A stretch of DNA of 37,344 nucleotides from AC-50 sp035640455. GTDB taxonomy: Bacteria > Actinomycetota > Thermoleophilia > Gaiellales > Gaiellaceae. Under the pieces are notes generated by a model. That model made no database searches. It worked only from the letters and a program-made list of their open reading frames with translations, and was not told where the DNA came from. Below are positions 29,904-37,060 of this stretch, piece by piece. Numbering within the stretch: the first letter of the stretch is position 1; each line of letters starts with the position of its first letter. The DNA is taken from assembly GCA_035640455.1 (NCBI GenBank), contig DASQWB010000035.1:1-37344 (forward strand). The letters run 5' to 3'. Position numbers and translations under genes: made by a program.

Positions 29904-32161
29904 CCCACCGCCTCGACCCAGTCGAGTCGCCGGCCGCACAGTGAACGGGCGGCCGAGGGCGCCACACCGACGAGCCGGCGCGACTCGACGGGCGCCACGA
30001 CGAGCGGGCCGAGCGGGAACGGCGCGACGCCGTGCGTCCCAGGGCGCCAGCCGCCGCCGGCGTACCGCAACGCCACCGTGTGGTCGCCGCCGCCCAGCCT
30101 CAGCGAGCCGAGCTCGACGTACTGCCCCGACCACTCGAGCTGGTGCCGCGCGGAACCGACCGGCCGCCCGTCGACCGTAGCCGAGGCGCGGCCGAGGAAC
30201 GAGCCGCCGACCCAGATCTCGTAGCGCCCGGGCGTCGCGTGGAACCGCGTCTCGAGCGACGAGCCAAGGAGCGGGAACACGGCCACATGCGCCCGCGGGA
30301 CGCCAACGAGCCGCCGCACGCCCGCCAGCTCCGTCATGCCGAGCACCTCGCGGCAGCGCGGAACCGCGCCAGCGTCGGTCTCCGTCCCGAGCGGAAGGTG
30401 CTGGAGGATCCGCGGCGTCCCCGGCCGGAGCTGCCAGACCTCGTACCAGTGCCGCCGCTCGACGAGCCGGTAGGCGGACGGCGGGCGGCTCGCGACGGGC
30501 GAGCGGCGCAGGACGAGGATCGGGTAGACCTCGATCGCGTCGAGCCGGAAGCGGTCGATGTCCGCGTAGGCGAGCGGCTGGAGCGGCTGGTTCGAGCGGA
30601 GCGGGATGATGTGCCGCCGGAGCTCGGAGGTGCCCTCCGCGTCGAGCCGGCGGAGGAAGTGGCGGGCGCCGTACGGCTCGAACTCCGTCATCAGCGCCGG
30701 CCCCTGGCCCGCGTACCGCTTGCCGATCGCCTCGAGCTCGGCGAGGCGGTCGCGCGGCGCGAGCGAGACCTCGCGGTAGGCGAGGACGTTCGACCATGCG
30801 ACGCCGCCGACGACTGCGGCCGCGAGCACCGCTCCTTCCACCCGCCGGCCCGCGAGCACGAGCGCCGCCGCGGCGACGAGCGCGAGCAGCACGAACGCGG
30901 GCGAGGCGCTCGCGAGCGCCTTTCCCGCCACCCACGGCGAGCCGGCCTCGTAGAGGACGACCGCGCCGAGCAGCGCGCCGGCGGCGTAGAGGAGCGTCTC
31001 CCACGAGCCGTTCCGCCAGGCCCACGCGAGGCCGGCGGCCGCCGCGAGGAAGACGACCGCGACGAGGACGTGCGTCGGCGCGAGGTCGTGCGGCGGGCGG
31101 CGGAAGTCGCCGTTCGGCCAGATCCCCGCGACCTGGATGAAGCGGAGCGGCCCGATCAGGTTGCCGAGCTCGGTGTCGCTCGTGAAGGCACCTGTGTGGC
31201 CCAGCCACGTGAACGCGGCCGCGATCGGCGGGATCGCGAGGACGACGCCCGCAACCGCGAAGACGGCCACCGCGCGCACGGCGAAGGCGTCGCCGCGCCG
31301 GAGGACGACGAGCACGAGGGCCGGCAACAGAAGCGCGAGCCAGAGCGCGCCGCCGAGGCTGAGCACGCCGACGACCGCCGCCGCGGCGGCGGCGAGCGGG
31401 ATCGCCGCGCGCGCCGACCCATCCTCGAGGAGCGGCGCGACGCAGGCGGCGAGGACGACGACGAGGACGGCGGTCGCGAGCTCCTTGATCCCGCCCCAGA
31501 GCGAGTAGCCGAAGAGGATCGCGGGCTGGGCGGCGACGAAGGCGATCGCGGCGCGGAGCGGCCGAGAAGCGACAGCGCGGCTCGCGAGTGCGTAGAGCGC
31601 GAGCGCGAGGATCCCGCCGAGTAAGGCGAGGTACGGCTGCCAGAGCCAGGCCGGATCGATACCGACGAGGCGCTGGACGACGCCGAGCGGCGCGAACGAG
31701 CCGACGGGATAGCCGTAGGCGAGGCTCGTGTGCAGCGTCGCCTCGTAGGTCGAGGGGGCAAGGCCGGAGAGGTCGCGGCCGTGCGACTCGATCCGGTCGA
31801 GCATCGCGAGGTACGTCGCGGTGTCGTCGAGCTTGATGTAGCCGTCGAAGGTGGCGCGGCCGGAGAGGACCGTGGGGGCGGCATAGACGAGGTAGGCGCC
31901 GAGCCCGGCGGCCGATCCCCAGCCGTCGATCGCGAGCGCGCGGCGCAGCCCGAACGCGAGGCCGACGACGGCGAGGGCGACGACGAGCGGCGCCGCCAGG
32001 ATCGCGGCGCCGCCGGAGAGGGTCGGGAACTGCGAGGCGCAGACGACGAGCGCGAAGCCCACCGGGACGAGGAGCGTCCACGGGAGCCGCGTGCCGGCGG
32101 CGACCTCGAGCAGCAGGCCGCAGCCGAGCGCGAGCACGCCCAGGACGAGCGGCACGAGCAC
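29900..32161 (-). CDS. Large polytopic membrane protein, GT-C glycosyltransferase-like
   Basis: A 753-aa protein with about 12 N-terminal helices (for example VPLVLGVLALGCGLLLEVA, AILAAPLVVALAVVGLAFGL, YLALLGGILALALYALA) and a soluble C-terminal half. The first extracytoplasmic loop has DGYIKLDDTATYLAMLDRIE with an acidic pair, as in GT-C lipid-linked sugar transferases. SLAYGYPVGSFAPLG also fits. The last 150 residues look like a beta-sandwich (RFHATPGRYEIWVGGSFLGR, DHTVALRYAGGGWRPGTH), possibly glycan binding. Start: GTG 32161 is the first canonical codon, but the hydrophobic reading FLTLLAAWVLVPLV extends upstream, so a CTG (about 32176) start is possible. The exported 32179 gene lies immediately upstream. 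Transferase activity is inference from topology. Confidence 0.8.
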   Translation of the reverse strand: MLVPLVLGVLALGCGLLLEVAAGTRLPWTLLVPVGFALVVCASQFPTLSGGAAILAAPLVVALAVVGLAFGLRRALAIDGWGSAAGLGAYLVYAAPTVLSGRATFDGYIKLDDTATYLAMLDRIESHGRDLSGLAPSTYEATLHTSLAYGYPVGSFAPLGVVQRLVGIDPAWLWQPYLALLGGILALALYALASRAVASRPLRAAIAFVAAQPAILFGYSLWGGIKELATAVLVVVLAACVAPLLEDGSARAAIPLAAAAAAVVGVLSLGGALWLALLLPALVLVVLRRGDAFAVRAVAVFAVAGVVLAIPPIAAAFTWLGHTGAFTSDTELGNLIGPLRFIQVAGIWPNGDFRRPPHDLAPTHVLVAVVFLAAAAGLAWAWRNGSWETLLYAAGALLGAVVLYEAGSPWVAGKALASASPAFVLLALVAAAALVLAGRRVEGAVLAAAVVGGVAWSNVLAYREVSLAPRDRLAELEAIGKRYAGQGPALMTEFEPYGARHFLRRLDAEGTSELRRHIIPLRSNQPLQPLAYADIDRFRLDAIEVYPILVLRRSPVASRPPSAYRLVERRHWYEVWQLRPGTPRILQHLPLGTETDAGAVPRCREVLGMTELAGVRRLVGVPRAHVAVFPLLGSSLETRFHATPGRYEIWVGGSFLGRASATVDGRPVGSARHQLEWSGQYVELGSLRLGGGDHTVALRYAGGGWRPGTHGVAPFPLGPLVVAPVESRRLVGVAPSAARSLCGRRLDWVEAVG

Positions 32162-32178
32162 CCAGGCGGCGAGGAGCG

Positions 32179-32781
32179 TCAGGAAATCGGACGAATCGCG
32201 CCGCTTCGCACGAGCTTTCGGGCGCGGGTCGGGTTCGGGTCGTAGACCTCGATCTGGTAGTTCGAGCCGGGATAGGCGACGTAGACGTTCGTCGCGCCGG
32301 TGCGGCTGTAGATCGCCAGGCCGCTGCGCGGGGCCTTGAACGTGACGTCGCCGGAGGCCTTCGCGGCCTTCTGAAGCGCCTTGTAGGCGCTCGGGACGGC
32401 GTACGTGCCGACGAAGAGGACGTTCCGACGGCTGCCGACCCGCACGCCCTTCGGGAGGTAGCGGATGAAGGTGCGGCCGTTCGAGCTCTGCGTCAGCTCG
32501 TACGTGACGCCTCGCTTGGGGCCGGCCCAGTAAACCGGGCGCGCGCGGGCGATGACGCGCAGCTTCGCGACGGTCGCAGCGACCGGCCCGAAGGTGCGGA
32601 CAGGTTTCGTGACCGCCGGCGGCGGGGGAGTCGGTGTCGCGGCGGGCTTCGACGGCGAGTTGTCGTTCCCGCGCACGAGGAGCCAGACGACGAACGCGAT
32701 CGCGAGCGCGAGCGCGACGACGGCGCCGATCCGGATCGGGCCCTGGCGCGCTCGCCAGGCGGAGGTCGTGCCGTTGGCCAT
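32179..32781 (-). CDS. Single-pass exported protein with Pro-rich linker
   Basis: A 200-aa protein. A basic cytoplasmic start (WRARQGPIRIG) leads to a membrane anchor (AVVALALAIAFVVWLLVRG), a Pro/Thr linker (KPAATPTPPPPAVTKPVRTF) and an extracytoplasmic domain of about 130 residues rich in Tyr, Val and Gly (YWAGPKRGVTYELTQSSNGR, LFVGTYAVPSAYKAL, YVAYPGSNYQIEVYDP). I do not recognise the family. ATG 32781 is preferred to GTG 32784 because TACCCT lies 6 nt upstream of the ATG. It is followed by the GT-C-like gene 17 bp downstream, so the two are probably an operon acting on the cell surface. Confidence 0.75.
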   Translation of the reverse strand: MANGTTSAWRARQGPIRIGAVVALALAIAFVVWLLVRGNDNSPSKPAATPTPPPPAVTKPVRTFGPVAATVAKLRVIARARPVYWAGPKRGVTYELTQSSNGRTFIRYLPKGVRVGSRRNVLFVGTYAVPSAYKALQKAAKASGDVTFKAPRSGLAIYSRTGATNVYVAYPGSNYQIEVYDPNPTRARKLVRSGAIRPIS

Positions 32782-32793
32782 CACGTCAGGGTA
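32782..32793 (-). promoter_or_regulatory. Leaderless promoter of the 32179-32781 gene
   Basis: Minus-strand TACCCT (32793-32788) lies exactly 6 nt before the ATG at 32781, with no Shine-Dalgarno. This would separate the gene from the upstream persulfide-dioxygenase operon, whose last stop is 43 bp away. Confidence 0.45.
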
Positions 32794-32824
32794 GTCAGTT
32801 CGCGGCGGGCGCTAAATGTCTTTC

Positions 32825-34198
32825 TCAGCCATGTTCGAGCTCGACGCCGAGGGCCTCGAGATCCTCGATGCCGCCGTCGGCGACGTGGACGACGTCGTCG
32901 ACACCGCCCCGGCCCAGGAGCGAGACGGCGAGCGAGCTGCGGTTGCCGGCCGAGCAAGCGACAGCGAGCGTCTGGTCGCGCGGGAGGCCGGCCGGCGGCC
33001 CGTCGCGGAGCTCGTGGTAGGGCACGTGGATCGACCCCTCGACGTGCCCCTCCTCCCACTCGTCGTCCTCGCGCACGTCGAGGAGCGTCACGTCTCCGGA
33101 GCGGAGCCGCTCGGCGAGGCCTTCCGGGTCGATCGCGGGCGTCGAGGCGGTGGGGAGATCGGCCGCTTGCCACGCCGCGATCCCGCCCGCGACGAAGCCG
33201 CGCAGGCTGCGGAAGCCGACGGCCTCGAGCTGACGGGCCAGCGTCCGCGCGTCGTCGTCGCTCGCCGCGAGGACGACGATCTCGGCTTCCGGCTCGAGCA
33301 CCCACGCGGCGCGAGTGCCGACGCCGGTGTGCGTCTGCGTGACGCTGATCGAGCCCGGGACGTGGACGGCGTCGAACTCGCGCGGGTCGCGGCCGTCGAC
33401 GAGCGTCGCGCCTGCCTCGAGGAGTTGCCGTGCCCGCGCGGGGGCGAGCGGCTCCAGCGTGCTGGGCTCGGTGACGAGCGGCCCGCGGTTCAGCTCGACG
33501 ATCCGCTCGAAGTTCGGCGGCTGCGGGGCGAGGTTGCCGGTCAGCTCGCGGACGAACTCGTCCTCCTCCTCGATCCGGAGCAGCGGGTTGAAGCGGCGCT
33601 CGAAGCCGAGCGTCGAGCCCGGCTTCTCGCTCATCCCCGCGCCGCCGCAGAGCGAGCCGCCGACGTGAGCCGGCCAGACCTCGAGGAAGTCCTCGTGCTC
33701 CAGCAGCCGCCGGAGCGAGCGGTGCAGGTCGCGGGCGCCCTCCTCGGGCTCGACGGCCAGGTCGGGCCGCGCCACGTCGCCGACGAAGAGCGAGTCGCCG
33801 GTCAGGACGAGCCACGGGCTCTCGTCGCGGCTTCCGTCCTCGACGAGGAACGCGAGGTGCTCGGGCCGGTGGCCGGGCGTCCGGACGGCGGTGACGCGCG
33901 CCTCCCCGACCTCGATCGTCGTTCCCTCCTCGAGCGGCTCGTGGTCGTACTCGGCTTCGGCCTCGCGCGAGACGTGGAGCGTCGCCCCGGTCGCGGCCGC
34001 GAGCCGCCCGCGGCCGGAGAGGTGGTCGGCGTGGTTATGGGTCTCGAGCACGTGCCGGATCTGGAAGTCGTGCTCGCGCGCGAGGTCGAGGTACTCCTCG
34101 ATCTCCCACTTCGGGTCGACGACCGCCGCTTCGCCACCGTCGGCGACCACGTACGAGGCGCAGCCGAGATCCTCGTGCAGCACCTGCCGGAAGAACAT
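32825..34198 (-). CDS. Persulfide dioxygenase-like MBL protein with two rhodanese domains (CstB-like)
   Basis: A 457-aa cytosolic protein. The metallo-beta-lactamase domain (1-240) has HNHADH (54-59), His110, Asp135 in LTGDSLFVGDVARPDL and His178 in WPAHVGG, the 2-His-1-Asp iron site plus signature of ETHE1-type persulfide dioxygenases. Rhodanese domain 1 (about 255-345) has no catalytic Cys (VVLAASDDD), whereas domain 2 (about 355-455) has the active-site loop ACSAGNRSS with Cys415. This inactive-plus-active layout matches CstB. It should oxidise low-molecular-weight persulfides to sulfite/thiosulfate. ATG 34198 directly follows the stop of the 66-aa gene, so it is coupled to the HMG-CoA reductase operon. 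Confidence 0.9.
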   Translation of the reverse strand: MFFRQVLHEDLGCASYVVADGGEAAVVDPKWEIEEYLDLAREHDFQIRHVLETHNHADHLSGRGRLAAATGATLHVSREAEAEYDHEPLEEGTTIEVGEARVTAVRTPGHRPEHLAFLVEDGSRDESPWLVLTGDSLFVGDVARPDLAVEPEEGARDLHRSLRRLLEHEDFLEVWPAHVGGSLCGGAGMSEKPGSTLGFERRFNPLLRIEEEDEFVRELTGNLAPQPPNFERIVELNRGPLVTEPSTLEPLAPARARQLLEAGATLVDGRDPREFDAVHVPGSISVTQTHTGVGTRAAWVLEPEAEIVVLAASDDDARTLARQLEAVGFRSLRGFVAGGIAAWQAADLPTASTPAIDPEGLAERLRSGDVTLLDVREDDEWEEGHVEGSIHVPYHELRDGPPAGLPRDQTLAVACSAGNRSSLAVSLLGRGGVDDVVHVADGGIEDLEALGVELEHG

Positions 34199-34399
34199 CT
34201 AGGCGCGTGGACCGCGCGCCTCGAGCCGACGAAGGCGCCCGCGTGCTCGGTCGGCGAGGTCGTCGGCCCGCCGCGCGCTGGCCTCGTTCCCGAGCCTGCG
34301 CTCGTGCGCGGCGTGCTCCTTCTGCAGCTGGACGGCCTGTTCGTGGACCTCGCGCGCGCTGACCGGCCATTTGCCGACGTCCATAGCCCGAGTGGTCAT
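34199..34399 (-). CDS. 66-aa charged helical protein in the HMG-CoA reductase operon
   Basis: ATG 34399 overlaps the thioesterase stop by 4 bp (ATGA) and its stop abuts the next ATG (TAGATG), so it is translationally locked between two enzymes. The protein is hydrophilic and helical: KWPVSAREVHEQAVQLQKEH, then RRADDLADRARGRLRRLE. It has no Cys and no membrane segment. It may be an adaptor or a regulatory peptide; no family is recognised. Confidence 0.65.
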   Translation of the reverse strand: MTTRAMDVGKWPVSAREVHEQAVQLQKEHAAHERRLGNEASARRADDLADRARGRLRRLEARGPRA

Positions 34400-34896
34400 G
34401 CCCGCTCCTGCCCGACCGAACCCTCTTCGAGCCGCCGGCGCCACGCTTTCCCCGCGGCGCGTCCCTCCGGCGTCGCGAGGAAGTGCTCGAGCGGCACGTG
34501 GACGAACCCGGCGCGCGCCTCGGCCAGCGACTCGTCGCCGTCGAAGAGCTCGCCGCGGACGCGGATGAGGCGCCCGCGGCTCGACTCGACCGTCGCCCTG
34601 ACGAGGAGCTCCGTGTTGATCGGCACCGGATGGCGGTAGCGGACGAAGATCCGCGCCGTCACCGTCGGGAACCGGTACCACGTGGCGAGGAGCCCGCAGG
34701 CTTCGTCGAGGACGGCCGAGACGAGGCCGCCGTGGACGATTCCACGCCCGCCCTGATGCGTCTCGTCGAAATGGAGGTACGCCTCGTAGAGCTCGCCTCC
34801 CTCCACCTCGGGAGGCGGCAGCCTGAGCCCGAAGGGCGTGTCGCCGCAGCCCCAGCAGGCGGGGTCGTGGTGCGGCGGGATCTCCGCCCGGCTCAC
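34396..34896 (-). CDS. Hotdog-fold acyl-CoA thioesterase (PaaI/4HBT family)
   Basis: A 166-aa protein. The core hotdog signature is GRGIVHGGLVSAVLDEACG, with the HGG and Asp/Glu of the PaaI-type active site, followed by ATWYRFPTVTARIFVRYRHP and VPINTELLVRATVESSRGRL. The N-terminus contains a C-W-G-C pair (DPACWGCGDTPFGLRL), seen in this subfamily. GTG 34896 overlaps the HMG-CoA reductase stop by 4 bp (GTGA). It should hydrolyse an acyl-CoA thioester; the neighbour suggests a CoA intermediate of mevalonate or acyl metabolism, which is inference. Confidence 0.88.
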   Translation of the reverse strand: MSRAEIPPHHDPACWGCGDTPFGLRLPPPEVEGGELYEAYLHFDETHQGGRGIVHGGLVSAVLDEACGLLATWYRFPTVTARIFVRYRHPVPINTELLVRATVESSRGRLIRVRGELFDGDESLAEARAGFVHVPLEHFLATPEGRAAGKAWRRRLEEGSVGQERA

Positions 34897-36101
34897 CGCA
34901 ACCCGCCGCGCTCGTGGTGGGCGCGGAAGAAGTTCTCCGAGCCGGCCGTGGCCATCGCGGCCGAGGCCGACAGCTCGAGGGCCAGAGTCGCCGCAGCGAC
35001 GATCTGGGCGAAGCGGTAGACCTTGCCGGGGCCGGCGCAGCCCAGCAACCCAAGCCAGGTGCGGGCGTAGGGGAGGCCCGTGCCGCCGCCGACGGTCGCG
35101 ACCTCGAGCCCGGGGAGCCGCAGCGCGACGTGGAGGCCGCCGTCGACCCTGCGACCCGTCCCGTGCGCCATCGAGCTCGTCCCGACCATGCCGAGGTCCT
35201 GGCCGGTGGCCGCGAAGATCGCCGCGATCGCCGAGGCCGGCGTGAACGCGACCGACTGCATCCCGGAGGCGACGGCACCATGGGTGCCGGCCCAGGAGAG
35301 CTCGAGCAGGTCGTCGACCGTCGTCCGCAGCACCCGGCGCACGGCGTCCTCGGTGAGTGTCGCCTCCGCGAGCACCGTCTTCCCGTGCCCCGACTGGAAG
35401 TACTCGTAGGACGGCTTCTTGTCGCCGCCCATGTTCGCCTCGAGGATCGCCCGCTCGGGCCGCACCGGCGCGCGCTCCAGCACGAAGCCCATGTTCAGGA
35501 GGTACGCGTTCCGGGTCATCATGTTCGCGCCCACCGCGTCCCCGGTCGTCCAGCGCCAGAGGACGTGGCACATCGGGCCGACGACGTGCGTCTTCGCCTC
35601 GCGCAGCTTCGCGAAGCGGGAGCGCGAGGGGTCGTCGAGGCCCTCGAGCCAGGCGCGAGCGGCGTCGACCTCCACCTCGATCCAGCGCGCGAGCTCGACG
35701 GCCTCCTGCGCGTCGCGGCAGACGAAGCACGAGGCGCGGGTGATCCGGTCGGCGAGCACGAAGGTGCGGAAGCCGCCCGACTCGGCCGCCGCCCGCGCGC
35801 CGCGGTAGAGGGAGTCGGAGAGCCCGCCCTCGGTGTGGGCGAGCGGGACGAAGACGTCGTCCTCGGCGCGGCCGCGCTCCTCGACCCGGCCTTCCGGCTC
35901 GGTCAGCTCGTACTCGCCGAGCGAGATCCGGAGCGGCCCGACGACCGCCACCGGCGTGACGGCGACACCGGTCAGGGACTCCTGCGCCCCCGCGAACGGC
36001 GCAAGGTCGTGCGCCGTCACCTCGCCGTCGAGCCCGAGCGTCTCTTGGCGGGCGCGAATCGACGCCGGATCGTTGCGACGGGGCCACTTGCGCGCCTCCA
36101 C
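34893..36101 (-). CDS. Hydroxymethylglutaryl-CoA reductase
   Basis: A 402-aa enzyme that interconverts HMG-CoA and mevalonate. All four catalytic positions can be placed: Glu91 (PLAHTEGGL), Lys228/229 in GGDKKPSYEY, Asp302 in ATGQDLGMVGTSS and His395/396 in the C-terminal FFRAHHERGG. The first signature reads ESLTGVAVTPVAVVGPL, a divergent form of the usual E-N-x-x-G...P-x-G-x-A-G-P-L. The cofactor (NADPH versus NADH) and direction cannot be fixed. GTG 36101 is preceded by a leaderless -10. It is the first gene of a coupled set with thioesterase, 66-aa and persulfide dioxygenase genes; no other mevalonate-pathway gene is in the window. Confidence 0.9.
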   Translation of the reverse strand: MEARKWPRRNDPASIRARQETLGLDGEVTAHDLAPFAGAQESLTGVAVTPVAVVGPLRISLGEYELTEPEGRVEERGRAEDDVFVPLAHTEGGLSDSLYRGARAAAESGGFRTFVLADRITRASCFVCRDAQEAVELARWIEVEVDAARAWLEGLDDPSRSRFAKLREAKTHVVGPMCHVLWRWTTGDAVGANMMTRNAYLLNMGFVLERAPVRPERAILEANMGGDKKPSYEYFQSGHGKTVLAEATLTEDAVRRVLRTTVDDLLELSWAGTHGAVASGMQSVAFTPASAIAAIFAATGQDLGMVGTSSMAHGTGRRVDGGLHVALRLPGLEVATVGGGTGLPYARTWLGLLGCAGPGKVYRFAQIVAAATLALELSASAAMATAGSENFFRAHHERGGLR

Positions 36102-36113
36102 GCAGGGAGCTTA
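36102..36113 (-). promoter_or_regulatory. Leaderless promoter of the HMG-CoA reductase operon
   Basis: Minus-strand TAAGCT (36113-36108) lies exactly 6 nt before the GTG at 36101, with no Shine-Dalgarno. It diverges from the ferritin-like gene promoter. Confidence 0.5.
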
Positions 36114-36170
36114 GTGCCGCACGCCTCGTACGATCTGCCGATGCCAGCGGGTCGACCGGTCATTGCAGAC

Positions 36171-36241
36171 GAGCCGCGGGCCGAGCCCGCGGCTCTGACA
36201 TCGGCACCGCAAGCGGTGCCTCAGGCGGGATAATCCCGCGG
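36171..36241 (+). promoter_or_regulatory. Leaderless promoter with tandem perfect palindromes
   Basis: GATAAT (36229-36234) lies 7 nt before the ATG at 36242. It sits in the 15-bp palindrome GCGGGATAATCCCGC (36225-36239). A second perfect palindrome GGCACCGCAAGCGGTGCC (36203-36220) covers where a -35 would be. A third, with 11-bp arms (36171-36181 and 36185-36195), lies further upstream. The arrangement looks like stacked operators; the only Shine-Dalgarno-like bases (GGCGGGA) would be masked in the third stem. Confidence 0.55.
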
Positions 36242-37060
36242 ATGGCCATTCCGGAGACCACGCAGACGGAGGCGCCGAGCCGCGAGGCGTATGCGGGCGT
36301 CGTCCGGTTCTACGAGCTCGCGAAGAAGCAGGAGTGGCAGGTGCGCGACCTCCCGTGGGGCGAGGTGCCGCCCATCCCGGAGACGACGAAGGGGACGCCG
36401 CAGAAGCGCGCGCGCCGGCTCGACGTCTGGCGCTCCGTCGTGACGCAGCAACTCCAGGCCGACGAGCTCGCGTGCGAGATGTCGTCGCAGCTCCTGAACC
36501 TCGCTCCCGAGCCGGAGGCGAAGCTCTACTACTCGACGATGGTGCAGGACGAGTCGCGCCACACCGAGGCGTGGCTGAAGCTGGCGGCGGAGGCCGGCGG
36601 GACGAGCGAGCGCGACCCGCACCTCGACGAGCTCGCCCACCAGGTCCTCGAGGCGGACACGCTCGAGGAGAAGGTCTTCATGATGCAGGTCTTCTACGAG
36701 CGGCTGATCATCGGGCGGTTCCGGCTGATCGCGCGATCCTCGCGCGGCACGGTGCTCGAGGATCTCTGCAACCGGCTCACGGTCGACGACGGCATCCACC
36801 ACGGAGCCGGGGTCGCCTACGAGCGCGTCCTGCTCGAGACCGCGTCCGAGAAGACGAAGCAGAAGCTCGTCGACGCGGCGAACCGCCTGCTCCCGGTCTT
36901 CGTCGCCCATGCGCTCTGGCGGCCGCGCGAGCGCGCCTGGATCACGCGCGCGATGGAGGCCCGCGACATGGAGCGGCTGCGCGAGGACATCGACCTCGGC
37001 GTCCGGCTCGCCGGCTCGCTCGGCGTCGACGTCGGCCATATCCAGCTACCTGTCGGTTGA
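36242..37060 (+). CDS. Ferritin-like di-iron protein
   Basis: A 272-aa all-helical protein. The di-iron ligand pattern is visible: Glu75 in QLQADELACEM, Glu104 and His107 in DESRHTEAW (ExxRH), Glu153 in VFYERLIIGRF, and an Asp/His group in VDDGIHHGAG (183-187). This is the arrangement of ribonucleotide-reductase-small-subunit-like and ferritin-like oxidases. Length and helical content fit ferritin-like domain proteins of actinobacteria, which may act as oxygenases. The substrate is unknown. ATG 36242 is leaderless with palindromes upstream. The stop overlaps the folD start as TGATG. Confidence 0.85.
   Translation: MAIPETTQTEAPSREAYAGVVRFYELAKKQEWQVRDLPWGEVPPIPETTKGTPQKRARRLDVWRSVVTQQLQADELACEMSSQLLNLAPEPEAKLYYSTMVQDESRHTEAWLKLAAEAGGTSERDPHLDELAHQVLEADTLEEKVFMMQVFYERLIIGRFRLIARSSRGTVLEDLCNRLTVDDGIHHGAGVAYERVLLETASEKTKQKLVDAANRLLPVFVAHALWRPRERAWITRAMEARDMERLREDIDLGVRLAGSLGVDVGHIQLPVG

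Noticed and set aside
30032..31624. 530-aa plus-strand reading opposite the GT-C-like gene
   Set aside because: It is extremely charged (Arg/Glu/Asp-rich), as expected for the complement of a membrane-protein gene in high-GC DNA, with no domain.
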